Below, one piece after another: positions 43,938-52,395 of a stretch of DNA of 64,000 nt (its first letter is position 1; every line of letters starts with the position of its first letter). The notes under the pieces are model-generated. The model was not told where the DNA came from, did not search any database, and was given only the letters and a program-made list of their open reading frames with translations. The DNA comes from Mycobacterium conspicuum (lineage in GTDB: Bacteria; Actinomycetota; Actinomycetes; Mycobacteriales; Mycobacteriaceae). The stretch lies in NCBI RefSeq assembly GCF_010730195.1, contig NZ_AP022613.1, positions 372,001 through 436,000 of the forward strand, given 5' to 3'. The translations under genes and the position numbers were made by a program.

Positions 43938-44885
43938 GTGATTCGGATCGGCACTCGGGGCAGTCTGTTGGCCACCACCCAAGCCGCGGGTATCAGGGAC
44001 GCGCTGATCGCCAACGGCCACCCGGCGGAGTTGGTGACCATCAGCACCGCCGGTGACCGGTCCTCGGCGCCCATCGAAAACCTCGGGGTCGGCGTCTTCA
44101 CCACCGCGCTGCGCGAGGCCATCGACGAGGGCCAAGTCGACGCGGCTGTGCACTCGCACAAGGATTTGCCGACGGCGCCGGACCCGCGCTTCGCCATCGC
44201 CGCCATACCGCCACGAAATGACCCGCGAGACGCGGTTGTCGCCCGCGACGGGCTGGTGCTCGCGGAGTTGCCAGCGGGGTCGCTGGTGGGCACCTCGTCT
44301 CCGCGACGGGCCGCGCAGCTTAGAGCATTGGGTCTCGGTTTGGAAATCCGCCCCCTACGAGGCAACCTAGATACCAGGTTGAACAGGGTAAGCAGTGGTG
44401 ATCTTGACGCCGTCGTGGTGGCCCGGGCCGGTCTGGCCCGACTGGGCCGCCTCGATGCCGTCACCGAAACGTTAGAGCCGGTGCAGATGTTGCCAGCACC
44501 GGCTCAGGGCGCGCTCGCGGTCGAGTGCCGCGCCGGTGACAGCCGGTTGGCGGCGGTGCTGGCGGAGTTGGACGACGCCGACACGCGGGTGGCGGTCACC
44601 GCGGAGCGAGCCCTGCTCGCCGAACTGGAGGCCGGTTGCTCGGCACCGGTGGGCGCGATCGCCGAGGTGGTCGAGTCCATCGATGACGAAGGCCGGATCT
44701 TCGAAGAGCTCTCGCTGCGCGGCTGCGTGGCGGCGCTGGACGGATCGGACGTGATCCGCGCGTCCGGGGTCGGCACCACCGATCGGGCGCGAGAGCTCGG
44801 GCTCTCGGTCGCGGCGGAGCTGTTCGAGCTGGGCGCGCGGGAGCTGATGGCGGGAGCGCGGCAAGACCCCGCGCGAGGAAGTTGA
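43938..44885 (+). CDS. hemC: Porphobilinogen deaminase
   Basis: Polymerises four porphobilinogens to hydroxymethylbilane. IRIGTRGSLLATTQA at the N-terminus, VHSHKDLPT, RRAAQLRALGLGLEIRPLRGN, cut: LEIRPLRGNLDTRL, and the dipyrromethane-cofactor Cys in LEAGCSAPVGA (residue 234 from this start). 315 aa. The GTG at 43938 matches the homologue start MIRIGTRG; a TTG at 43929 would add three residues. Part of hemA-hemC-hemD. Confidence 0.95.
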   Translation: MIRIGTRGSLLATTQAAGIRDALIANGHPAELVTISTAGDRSSAPIENLGVGVFTTALREAIDEGQVDAAVHSHKDLPTAPDPRFAIAAIPPRNDPRDAVVARDGLVLAELPAGSLVGTSSPRRAAQLRALGLGLEIRPLRGNLDTRLNRVSSGDLDAVVVARAGLARLGRLDAVTETLEPVQMLPAPAQGALAVECRAGDSRLAAVLAELDDADTRVAVTAERALLAELEAGCSAPVGAIAEVVESIDDEGRIFEELSLRGCVAALDGSDVIRASGVGTTDRARELGLSVAAELFELGARELMAGARQDPARGS

Positions 44886-44934
44886 CGAGAGCAATTAGGG
44901 CAGCAACAGCAACACGAGTTACCTGGGAGCGACA

Positions 44935-46608
44935 ATGACGACGCGAGGGCGTAAGCCGAGACCGGGCCACATCATCTTTGTGGGCTCAGGTCCAGGCGAC
45001 CCCGGATTGCTGACGACGCGGGCCGCCGCGGTTCTGGCGAACGCGGCCCTGGTGTTCACCGATCCCGACGTGCCCGAACCGGTGCTGGCGCTGATCGGCA
45101 AGGACCTGCCACCCGTCTCCGGCCCGGTGCCCGCGGCGCCTGCCAGCGCGGACGCGGCCGGCGACAACCCCGACGCGGACAGTGCCCAGGCCACCGGGTC
45201 CATGGTGCCGGGCGGCGCGGACATCCGTCCGGCGCTGGGCGATCCGGCCGAGGTCGCCAAGACGATGACCGCCGAGGCCAAGACGGGCGTCGACGTGGTG
45301 CGGCTGGTGGCGGGTGACCCGCTGACCTTGGATGCCGTCATCACCGAGGTGAACGCCGTGGCGCGCACGCACCTGCACATCGAGATCGTGCCCGGCCTGG
45401 CGGCCACCAGCGCCGTCCCGACCTATGCGGGGCTGCCGCTGGGCTCCTCGCACACGGTGGCCGACGTCCGCGACCCCCAGGTGGATTGGGACGCGTTGGC
45501 CGCCGCCCCCGGGCCGTTGATCCTGCAGGCCACCGCGTCGCACCTGGCCGACGCGGCGCGCACCCTGATCGAGCACGAGCTGGCCGAGACCACGCCCTGC
45601 GTGGTGACCGCGCACGGCACCACCTGTGCGCAGCGCTCCGTCGAAACGACGCTGCAGGGCTTGACCGACCCCGCCGTCCTGGGCGCCGGGGCGGATGCCT
45701 CCGGTCCGCTGGGCGGGCCGCTGGTGGTGACCATCGGCAAGACGGTGGCCAGCCGCGCCAAGCTGAACTGGTGGGAGAGCCGCGCGCTGTACGGCTGGAC
45801 CGTGCTGGTGCCGCGCACCAAGGACCAGGCCGGCGAGATGAGCGAGCGGCTGACGTCCTACGGCGCCCTGCCGGTCGAGGTGCCCACCATCGCCGTCGAG
45901 CCGCCGCGCAGTCCCGCGCAAATGGAGCGCGCCGTCAAGGGGCTGGTCGACGGCCGTTTCCAGTGGGTGGTGTTCACCTCGACCAACGCGGTGCGCGCGG
46001 TGTGGGAGAAGTTCGGCGAATTCGGCCTGGACGCGCGCGCCTTCTCCGGGGTGAAGATCGCCTGTGTCGGCGAGTCGACGGCCGACCGGGTCCGCGCCTT
46101 CGGCATCAGCCCCGAGCTGGTGCCGGCCGGCGAGCAGTCCTCGCTGGGTCTGCTGGACGACTTCCCGGAGTACGACAGCATTTTCGACCCGGTGAACCGG
46201 GTGCTGCTGCCGCGCGCCGACATCGCGACCGAGACGTTGGCCGAGGGCCTGCGCGAGCGCGGCTGGGAGATCGAGGACGTCACCGCCTACCGGACGGTGC
46301 GCGCCGCGCCGCCGCCGGCGGCCACCCGCGAGATGATCAAGACCGGTGGCTTCGACGCGGTGTGCTTCACGTCCAGCTCCACGGTGCGCAACCTGGTGGG
46401 CATCGCCGGCAAGCCGCACGCGCGGACCATCATCGCCTGCATCGGGCCCAAAACCGCCGAGACCGCAGCCGAATTCGGGTTGCGGGTGGATGTGCAGCCC
46501 GACACCGCCGCGGTCGGCCCGCTGGTCGACGCGCTGGCCGAACACGCCGCGCGCCTGCGCGCCGAGGGCGCGCTGCCACCGCCGCGCAAGAAGAGCCGCA
46601 GGCGATGA
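44935..46608 (+). CDS. hemD: Uroporphyrinogen-III synthase with N-terminal methyltransferase-like domain
   Basis: 557 aa fusion. Residues about 8-260 resemble a tetrapyrrole methyltransferase (SUMT/CobA): VGSGPGDPGLLTTRAAAVL near 13 and VPGLAATSAVPTYAGLPLG near 152. The canonical VVRLKGGDP is VVRLVAGDP, and an Ala/Asp/Pro-rich stretch (about 60-100) interrupts the fold. Residues about 275-545 are the HemD synthase (TVLVPRTKDQAGEMSERL, FTSTNAVRAVWEKF, FTSSSTVRNLVG). The C-terminus is basic. Whether the methyltransferase half is active is uncertain. ATG at 44935. Confidence 0.92.
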   Translation: MTTRGRKPRPGHIIFVGSGPGDPGLLTTRAAAVLANAALVFTDPDVPEPVLALIGKDLPPVSGPVPAAPASADAAGDNPDADSAQATGSMVPGGADIRPALGDPAEVAKTMTAEAKTGVDVVRLVAGDPLTLDAVITEVNAVARTHLHIEIVPGLAATSAVPTYAGLPLGSSHTVADVRDPQVDWDALAAAPGPLILQATASHLADAARTLIEHELAETTPCVVTAHGTTCAQRSVETTLQGLTDPAVLGAGADASGPLGGPLVVTIGKTVASRAKLNWWESRALYGWTVLVPRTKDQAGEMSERLTSYGALPVEVPTIAVEPPRSPAQMERAVKGLVDGRFQWVVFTSTNAVRAVWEKFGEFGLDARAFSGVKIACVGESTADRVRAFGISPELVPAGEQSSLGLLDDFPEYDSIFDPVNRVLLPRADIATETLAEGLRERGWEIEDVTAYRTVRAAPPPAATREMIKTGGFDAVCFTSSSTVRNLVGIAGKPHARTIIACIGPKTAETAAEFGLRVDVQPDTAAVGPLVDALAEHAARLRAEGALPPPRKKSRRR

Positions 46609-46616
46609 TCTCGTTT

Positions 46617-46681
46617 GCGTTGACTCTGCGCTCATGGCGCGAAAGTGCGAGTAGCCACCGCCCTCAGCGCAGAGTCAACGC
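46617..46681. repeat. Palindromic element between hemD and hemB, abutting the hemB ATG
   Basis: GCGTTGACTCTGCGCT (46617-46632) pairs perfectly with AGCGCAGAGTCAACGC (46666-46681). Extending inward, 23-base arms pair with two mismatches around a 19-base loop. It begins 9 bases after the hemD stop and its last base touches the hemB start. It shares CTGCGCTCA and GCGCGAAA with 30550-30605, so it is likely a dispersed mycobacterial palindrome. Confidence 0.7.
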
Positions 46682-47653
46682 ATGAGAATACGGCCGCGCC
46701 GCCTCCGCTCAACCCCCGCGCTGCGTCGTTTGGTAGCGCAAACCTCGTTGGAGCCAAGGCATTTGGTGCTGCCGATGTTTGTAGCCGACGGTATCGACGA
46801 GCCGCGGCCGATCGCCTCGATGCCGGGCGTGGTGCAGCACACCCGGGACTCGCTGCGCAGCGCCGCCGCCGACGCGGTCGCCGCCGGCGTGGGCGGGGTG
46901 ATGCTGTTCGGGGTTCCGCGCGACGCGGACAAGGACGCGACCGGTTCGGCCGGCACCGACCCGGACGGCATTCTCAACGTCGCCCTGCGTGACCTTTCCA
47001 AGGACCTCGGCGACGCGACCGTGTTGATGGCCGACACCTGTCTCGACGAGTTCACCGATCACGGACACTGCGGTGTCCTCGACGACCGCGGCCGGGTGGA
47101 CAACGACGCCACGCTGGCACGCTACGTGGAACTTGCTGTGGCACAAGCGGAATCGGGCGCCCATGTGGTCGGGCCCAGCGGGATGATGGACGGTCAGGTG
47201 GCCGCCATCCGCGACGGCCTGGACGCGGCCGGTCACCCCGACGTGGTGATCCTGGCCTACGCCGCGAAGTTCGCGTCGGCGTTCTACGGCCCGTTCCGCG
47301 AGGCGGTCAGCTCCAGCCTGTCCGGGGACCGGCGCACCTACCAGCAGGAGCCGGGAAACGCCCGCGAGGCGCTGCGCGAGGTTGCGCTGGATCTGGACGA
47401 GGGCGCCGACATCGTGATGGTCAAACCCGCGCTGGGCTACCTGGACGTGGTGGCCGCCGCGGCGGCGATGTCGTCGGTGCCGGTGGCGGCGTATCAAGTC
47501 TCGGGGGAGTACGCGATGATTTGTGCTGCGGCGGCGAACAATTGGATCGACGAGCGAAGCGCGGCACTGGAGTCGCTGACCAGCATCCGGCGCGCCGGCG
47601 CCGATATCGTCCTCACCTACTGGGCCGCCGCCGCGGCGGGTTGGCTGTCATGA
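46682..47653 (+). CDS. hemB: Delta-aminolevulinic acid dehydratase (porphobilinogen synthase)
   Basis: Condenses two 5-aminolevulinates to porphobilinogen. HLVLPMFVADGIDEPRPI near residue 28, MADTCLDEFTDHGHCG (metal-site region) near 116, YAAKFASAFYGPFREA with the first active-site Lys, and MVKPALGYLDVV with the Schiff-base Lys near 247. 323 aa. The ATG at 46682 directly follows a palindromic element, and the N-terminal leader MRIRPRRLRS is shorter than the one I recall for Mtb. The stop overlaps the next start (ATGA). Confidence 0.95.
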   Translation: MRIRPRRLRSTPALRRLVAQTSLEPRHLVLPMFVADGIDEPRPIASMPGVVQHTRDSLRSAAADAVAAGVGGVMLFGVPRDADKDATGSAGTDPDGILNVALRDLSKDLGDATVLMADTCLDEFTDHGHCGVLDDRGRVDNDATLARYVELAVAQAESGAHVVGPSGMMDGQVAAIRDGLDAAGHPDVVILAYAAKFASAFYGPFREAVSSSLSGDRRTYQQEPGNAREALREVALDLDEGADIVMVKPALGYLDVVAAAAAMSSVPVAAYQVSGEYAMICAAAANNWIDERSAALESLTSIRRAGADIVLTYWAAAAAGWLS

Positions 47654-48201
47654 CCGACAAGCCGTTGTTCCACGAACCCGGCGCCAGCTGGTACTGGCTG
47701 CTGGCGGGGCCGGCGGCGGCGGTGTCGATGATCCTGATCGAAATGTCCAGCCACGCCGGCGTGGGCTTGACGATCCCGGTGATCTTTCTGGTGATGGTGA
47801 CGCTGTTTTTGGGGATCCAGATCAAAGCGGCGCGCATCCACACCTCGGTCGAGCTGACCGAAGACGCGCTGCGGCAAGGCACCGAGACGATCCTGGTGCG
47901 CGAAATCGTCAAGGTCTATCCGGAGGCCGAGAATTCGGTCGACTCCGGGCTACCGCTGGCGCGGTGGCAGACGGCGCGGACCCTCGGTGAGCTCAACGGG
48001 ATTCCCCGCGGTCGGGTCGGCATCGGCCTGCGGCTCACCGGCGGCCGCACCGCGCAGGCCTGGGCACGGCGCCACCGCCACCTGCGCGACGCGCTGACCC
48101 CGCTGGTGCAGGAGCGGGTCGGCCCGACGCCGGAGCTCGCCGAGGACGACGAGTACGACGACTACGACTCGCCGTATGGCGAAGACGGGCTGTCCAGGTG
48201 A
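47650..48201 (+). CDS. Membrane protein (DUF3093-like, Rv0513)
   Basis: 183 aa from the ATG at 47650, overlapping hemB. Two adjacent membrane helices (about residues 13-33 and 38-58) are followed by a cytoplasmic domain with strand-rich ELTEDALRQGTETILVREIVKVYPE, cut: GTETILVREIVKVYPE, and an acidic Tyr/Asp tail (DDEYDDYDSPYGED). The pattern resembles DUF3093 proteins. Function unknown; conserved linkage to hemB suggests co-regulation. Confidence 0.8.
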   Translation: MTDKPLFHEPGASWYWLLAGPAAAVSMILIEMSSHAGVGLTIPVIFLVMVTLFLGIQIKAARIHTSVELTEDALRQGTETILVREIVKVYPEAENSVDSGLPLARWQTARTLGELNGIPRGRVGIGLRLTGGRTAQAWARRHRHLRDALTPLVQERVGPTPELAEDDEYDDYDSPYGEDGLSR

Positions 48202-48461
48202 TCGGCCGGTACCGGGCGCTGCTCGAACTCGTTTTGGCGTTGGCCGCGCTGGCCGGCGCCGGGGTGACGTGGTCGCACTCGCGTCACACCGTCGGCGTCG
48301 CGCCCGTCGCGGACGGGCAGCCGTCCACGACGTCGTTGGTGTTTGACCCTCAGCAGCTATTGCTGACCATGTTGCTGGCCACGCTTGCCGGGGTGTTGCT
48401 CGTTGTCGGGGTGGCGCGGCTCAGGCGCGCTCGACCGGGACGGCTCAGGCCGTCTTCTTGA
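48198..48461 (+). CDS. Small membrane protein (Rv0514-like)
   Basis: 87 aa from a GTG at 48198 that overlaps the upstream stop (GTGA). Two membrane helices (about residues 4-25 and 50-75) flank a periplasmic-looking loop with SHSRHTVGVAPVADGQPS. The C-terminus is basic (RLRRARPGRLR). No recognised domain. Last gene of the hem operon; its end overlaps the convergent STAS gene by 17 bp. Confidence 0.78.
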   Translation: MIGRYRALLELVLALAALAGAGVTWSHSRHTVGVAPVADGQPSTTSLVFDPQQLLLTMLLATLAGVLLVVGVARLRRARPGRLRPSS

Positions 48462-48885
48462 TCAGCGGCAGCACCAGCTGACGCCGGCTGACGATGGCGT
48501 CAGCCAGGGTGCGCAGGGCCGCGTGTACCGAGCGCGCCGTCGAAAACGTGGTGCCGTCGAGCAGCTCGATCACCGCGGGGCTCGCCACCAATGTCCACTC
48601 CGCCCCGGCGGCGCGGCAGTCTTCGTCGAGTCCGTGCAACAGCGAGATGCCGGCCGGAGCAAAGTGGGTGACGTCGTTCATGTCGATTACCACGTTGGCT
48701 TGCTCGAGGGCGAAGCGCTTGACGTACTCACGGATCCGGTCGGCGTTGAGGCCGTCGATTTCGCCTCGGAGGGTCACCACCGTCGCGAGGTGACGGCAGT
48801 GCGCCCGCACGCGGGCGCCCCCGTATTCGAAGGTGTGCGCGTCAGAAACTGGGCGAGCAACCGGCTCAGCGATCGCGAGCGTCAT
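48445..48885 (-). CDS. STAS-domain anti-anti-sigma factor-like protein (Rv0516c)
   Basis: 146 aa from the ATG at 48885. One STAS domain: TVVTLRGEIDGLNADRIREYVKR, cut: LRGEIDGLNADRIREYV, then VVIDMNDVTHFAPAGISLLHGL, in which the Ser of the DSxG-like position is replaced by FAPAGIS. The Mtb orthologue is reported as a PknD substrate in osmotic signalling to SigF. A further in-frame ATG at 48930 would add residues with no homology. GGGAAGG precedes the chosen start. Confidence 0.85.
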   Translation of the reverse strand: MTLAIAEPVARPVSDAHTFEYGGARVRAHCRHLATVVTLRGEIDGLNADRIREYVKRFALEQANVVIDMNDVTHFAPAGISLLHGLDEDCRAAGAEWTLVASPAVIELLDGTTFSTARSVHAALRTLADAIVSRRQLVLPLIKKTA

Positions 48886-49105
48886 ATGCGGTACCTTCCC
48901 CAAGCGCCGTTCTAACCTGTGTCCCACCAAACCAGCAGAATTTAAGGGGACCGGAAGCCGCGTCTAACTCTTTGCTAAAGACTTGGCTTTTCGGGGGCTT
49001 GCGTGGTCCGGGCGGCGCGGCCCTCACGCCGTTGCGGGCGCCGCGCTGTTAGGCTGCGGTGGCTGTCGGTGGCTAGTCCGGGGGGCTAGTCGGGGGGCTT
49101 TTGAC

Positions 49106-50380
49106 ATGGCGAAACAGCAGGTTCCGGACGGAAAGAGCATCGTGCGCGGCGCAGAGATCAGGGGCGAGATCAGGGCCCTGACGGGACTGCGCATCGTCGC
49201 CGCCGTGTGGGTGGTGCTGTTTCATTTCCGGCCCATGATCAGCGATGTGTCGCCCGATCTGCGCGAGAACCTCGCGCCGGTGCTCAACTGCGGCGCGCAG
49301 GGCGTCGACCTATTCTTCATCCTCAGCGGGTTCGTGCTGACCTGGAATTATCTGGATCGCATGGGCCGGGCGTGGTCGACCCGCGAGACGCTGCACTTCC
49401 TGTGGCTGCGGCTGGCCCGGGTGTGGCCGGTTTACCTGGTCACGCTGCACCTGGCGGTGCTGTGGATCATCTTCACCCTGCACGTCGGGCACACCCCGTC
49501 CCCCGACGTTGGCAAGCTCACCGCGATCAGCTACGTCCGGCAGGTGCTGCTGGTGCAACTGTGGTTCGAGCCGTTCTTCGACGGGACCAGCTGGGACGGG
49601 CCGGCCTGGTCGATCAGCGCGGAATGGCTGGCCTATCTGCTGTTCGGCCTGGTCGTCCTGGTGATTTTCCGGATGAAGCTGGCCACCCGGGCGCGCACCC
49701 TGATGGTGCTGGCCTTCGTGGCGCAACTGCCGCCGATGGTGCTCCTGCTCACCAGCGGCTTCTTCTACACGCCGTGGAGCTGGCTGCCGCGCATCGTCAC
49801 CCAGTTCACCGCGGGCGCGCTGGCTTGCGCCGCCGTGCGCAGGCTGGAGCTCAGCGAGCACGCCCGCCGCGTCGTCGGGTACGTCTCCGCGCTGCTCCTC
49901 GGCGCCACGGTGGGCCTGATCTATCTGCTCGCCGCGTATCCGATTCACGGCGTGTTGGACAGCGGCGGCGTGGTCGACGTGCTGTTCGTTCCGCTGGTGA
50001 TCACGCTGGCGATCGGAGCGGGCAGCCTGCCGAGGTTGCTGTCGACCCGGGTGATGGTCTACGGCGGCCAGATCTCGTTCTGCCTGTACATGGTGCACGA
50101 GCTGGTGCACACCAGCTGGACGTGGGCCGTGGTGCAGTTCGAGCTGACACCGTGGCACTCCGATTCGCCATGGAAATGGAATATCTTCGGTCTGCTGGCG
50201 ATCGCCGTGCTTTGCTCCAGTCTGATGTATCACTTCATCGAGGAGCCTGCGCGCCGTTGGATGCGCAGGATGGTCGACGTCCGGCCCGCCGCCGCGAACG
50301 CCGAATCCGAGGAGCCGGCAAGCGCCAAGCTTCATCAGATCGACGGTGGGCGGGACGGGGTTTCGGCGCGCGCGGTCTGA
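49106..50380 (+). CDS. Acyltransferase 3 family membrane protein (Rv0517-like)
   Basis: 424 aa from the ATG at 49106. About ten membrane helices. The first contains the family catalytic His and Arg pattern LRIVAAVWVVLFHFRP, and FILSGFVLTWNYLDR and WSISAEWLAYLLFG follow at the usual spacing. Such enzymes O-acylate sugars or lipids of the envelope. The SGNH hydrolase gene begins 3 bases after the stop, and the pair may act together (acyl transfer and hydrolysis). An earlier in-frame start at 48983 is less likely. Confidence 0.87.
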   Translation: MAKQQVPDGKSIVRGAEIRGEIRALTGLRIVAAVWVVLFHFRPMISDVSPDLRENLAPVLNCGAQGVDLFFILSGFVLTWNYLDRMGRAWSTRETLHFLWLRLARVWPVYLVTLHLAVLWIIFTLHVGHTPSPDVGKLTAISYVRQVLLVQLWFEPFFDGTSWDGPAWSISAEWLAYLLFGLVVLVIFRMKLATRARTLMVLAFVAQLPPMVLLLTSGFFYTPWSWLPRIVTQFTAGALACAAVRRLELSEHARRVVGYVSALLLGATVGLIYLLAAYPIHGVLDSGGVVDVLFVPLVITLAIGAGSLPRLLSTRVMVYGGQISFCLYMVHELVHTSWTWAVVQFELTPWHSDSPWKWNIFGLLAIAVLCSSLMYHFIEEPARRWMRRMVDVRPAAANAESEEPASAKLHQIDGGRDGVSARAV

Positions 50381-50383
50381 CTC

Positions 50384-51124
50384 ATGATTCGTCTAGCGGT
50401 AGGGGTGTTGGTGGGTCGGCTTCGCGTGCTGGGCATCAACGTGAGTCTCTTGGTCGTCCTTTTCCTGGAAACCGTGGCGACACTGGGCAACCCGGCCCCG
50501 CCGCAAGCGGTGCGGCCATACCACCTGCTGACCCAGGACTTCTTGCTCCGCCACCTCGCGGTGATCGGCGACTCGTACACCACCGGCACCGACGAGGGGG
50601 GCGAGGGCGCGAATTCGTGGACCGCTCGCGCCTGGCAGGCGCTGGCTCAGCGAGGCACGCAGATCGGTGCCGATGTGGCGGCCGAGGGCAAGGCCGGCTA
50701 CGCGGTGCCCGGTGACCACGGCAGCGTCTTCGAGGATCTGACGGCCCGGGCGGTCAAGCGCGATGATGCGCTGGTGGTGTTCTTCGGCTCCCGCAACGAC
50801 CAAGGCGTCGACCCTGGCCTGCTCGCCCTCAAGACCCGCGAAGCCTTCCTCTTGGCGCGCCGCTTCGCGCCGACCGCGCGGCTGCTGGTGATCGGGCCGC
50901 CATGGCCGACGGCCGATGTGCCCGCTTCCGTGCTGCAGATTCGCGACGTGATCAACGCTCAGGCCCGGGCGGTGGGAGCAGCGTTCGTCGATCCGATCGG
51001 GGACCGGTGGTTCTTCGACAGGCCCGACTTGATCGGTGTGGACGGCGTGCACCCCAACGATGCGGGGCACCAGTATCTGGCCGACAAGATCGCACCGCTG
51101 ATTCGCATGCAGCTGTCCAGGTGA
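50384..51124 (+). CDS. SGNH/GDSL hydrolase, exported (Rv0518-like)
   Basis: 246 aa. N-terminal signal anchor (about residues 10-33, GRLRVLGINVSLLVVLFLETVA, cut: VSLLVVLFLETVATLG). Block I AVIGDSYTTGTDEGGEG with the nucleophile Ser, block III GSRND, and block V DGVHPNDAGHQYLADK with the catalytic Asp and His. Probably an esterase of envelope carbohydrates or lipids, working with the acyltransferase upstream. A hairpin follows at 51127. Confidence 0.88.
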   Translation: MIRLAVGVLVGRLRVLGINVSLLVVLFLETVATLGNPAPPQAVRPYHLLTQDFLLRHLAVIGDSYTTGTDEGGEGANSWTARAWQALAQRGTQIGADVAAEGKAGYAVPGDHGSVFEDLTARAVKRDDALVVFFGSRNDQGVDPGLLALKTREAFLLARRFAPTARLLVIGPPWPTADVPASVLQIRDVINAQARAVGAAFVDPIGDRWFFDRPDLIGVDGVHPNDAGHQYLADKIAPLIRMQLSR

Positions 51125-51126
51125 TC

Positions 51127-51151
51127 AAACACCTTGCCGCGCAAGGCGTTT
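51127..51151. terminator. Bidirectional hairpin between the SGNH gene and a 38-aa minus-strand gene
   Basis: AAACACCTTGC (51127-51137) pairs with GCAAGGCGTTT (51141-51151) with one mismatch around a CGC loop. It has A-rich and T-rich outer ends on the two strands, so it could end transcripts from both sides. It sits exactly between two convergent stops. Confidence 0.7.
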
Positions 51152-51266
51152 AGTCCTCGGCGTGGCGTTCGTAGGCCCAGCGCTCAAGGCGTGCTTGCAG
51201 ATTCAGCAAGCCGATAGCGGCGAGCGGCGTGGCCGCCGAAAGGCAGACCATCAGCAGCGGGGTCAT
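51150..51266 (-). CDS. 38-aa single-helix membrane peptide, unrecognised
   Basis: ATG at 51266 preceded by GGGAGG at ideal spacing (complement of 51273-51278). The 38 codons end in TAA at 51150. The peptide has a hydrophobic first half (MTPLLMVCLSAATPLAAIGL) and an amphipathic charged second half (LNLQARLERWAYERHAED). This layout is usual for small membrane peptides. The strong ribosome site, and a hairpin overlapping the stop, support a real gene. No function can be given. It is co-oriented with the esterase gene, 72 bases downstream of that gene's stop in direction of reading order reversed. Confidence 0.65.
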   Translation of the reverse strand: MTPLLMVCLSAATPLAAIGLLNLQARLERWAYERHAED

Positions 51267-51338
51267 CCGAAAACCTCCCGAAGAACTTATTTGGTATGAC
51301 GTGCGGCGTCGTTGGAAGGTTCACCCGAGTTCGCGCGG

Positions 51339-52223
51339 CTAGGACATCCAGGCCAGTTCGGCGGGAAGCTGCATGTGCCAGTAGACCGAGTCGTGGCCGC
51401 CGATGGAGAAGCTGCCCGCCGGTGGCTTTTTCAGCTGGCCGACGAACTGGCGGGTGGCGGGATAGAAGCGGTCAAAGAGGCCGCAGTCCACCCGCAGGGG
51501 AATCGAGTTCAGCGCCGCCAGCCCGAACACGTTGTTCTGCGCATAGTCCTCGTCGCTGTCGAACGCCCCGGGCGCGCTGTCGGAGAACGAGGTGTACAAC
51601 GCCGGGCTGATCGCGCAGATCCCGGCCACTCGCGACGGTCCCAGCCGGGAGCCCAGCAGCAGCGAGCCGTATCCGCCCATCGACCACCCCATGAAACCCA
51701 CCCTGGAGGTGTCCATGCCCATCGAGCTCAGCATCGGCAGCAGCTCCTCGAGCACCATCGCACCGGAGTCCCCGCCCTGCGCCCTGCGGTGCCAGTAGGT
51801 GTTGCCGCCGTCGACGCCCACCACGGCGAACGGCGGCCTGCCCTGTTTGACGAGCTTGGCCAGGCCCTCCTCGACACCGAATTCCAGCATCTGGGTGGCG
51901 TCGCCGTCCACGCCGTGCAGTGCGATGACCGGCCGCAGCATGCCAGTCTGGCCCGGCGGCATGGCGATCACGTAATTGGTCTTGATGCCGCCGCGGGCCG
52001 CCGAGATGAACGATCCGGTGGTCTTGGTCGGCAGGGTGCTGCCGGCGGCTGAGGGCTCGAACTTCGCGGGGGACCGCGGTGGCTCGACCGGGGGCGGCGC
52101 CGCTTGTGGTTCGAGCGGATCCAGCAGGGCGCTGAGCGCAAAGACGCCGGCGGCCGCCGCGCTGGCACTGGCGCCCATGCGCAATACCGCACGGCGTTTC
52201 AGGTGGGGCACGAGCGAGATCAT
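51339..52223 (-). CDS. Tat-exported alpha/beta-hydrolase (esterase), Rv0519c-like
   Basis: 294 aa from the ATG at 52223. A twin-arginine signal KRRAVLRMGASASAAAAGVF at about residues 9-28 precedes a Pro-rich linker. The esterase D/antigen-85-like fold has PVIALHGVDGDA, the nucleophile elbow GWSMGGYGS near 182 and the His in SIGGHDSVYWHMQLP, cut: GGHDSVYWHMQLP, near the C-terminus. It should act outside the membrane on lipids or acylated sugars. Divergent from ssuD with 172 bases between starts. Confidence 0.88.
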   Translation of the reverse strand: MISLVPHLKRRAVLRMGASASAAAAGVFALSALLDPLEPQAAPPPVEPPRSPAKFEPSAAGSTLPTKTTGSFISAARGGIKTNYVIAMPPGQTGMLRPVIALHGVDGDATQMLEFGVEEGLAKLVKQGRPPFAVVGVDGGNTYWHRRAQGGDSGAMVLEELLPMLSSMGMDTSRVGFMGWSMGGYGSLLLGSRLGPSRVAGICAISPALYTSFSDSAPGAFDSDEDYAQNNVFGLAALNSIPLRVDCGLFDRFYPATRQFVGQLKKPPAGSFSIGGHDSVYWHMQLPAELAWMS

Positions 52224-52395
52224 GCGGCCCCGACCCGGTTTTGACGCCACAGCCACGCCGTGTCGGAAAGCACCGTGACTGCACCGTGATCGTCGGGGAT
52301 TCAATCTCGCCGGTTTCAACCCTCGCGTCCTGCGCCGGCGTCGCCAATCCTTGCGCCAAGGATTGACTGTTCCGTATTGCACAAAAGGAGAACGA

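Noticed and set aside
48886..49105. SigF-type promoter (GGTTT-N15-17-GGGTA) before the STAS gene
   Set aside because: A GGTTT occurs on the minus strand, but no GGGTA lies at the right spacing, so the site cannot be supported.
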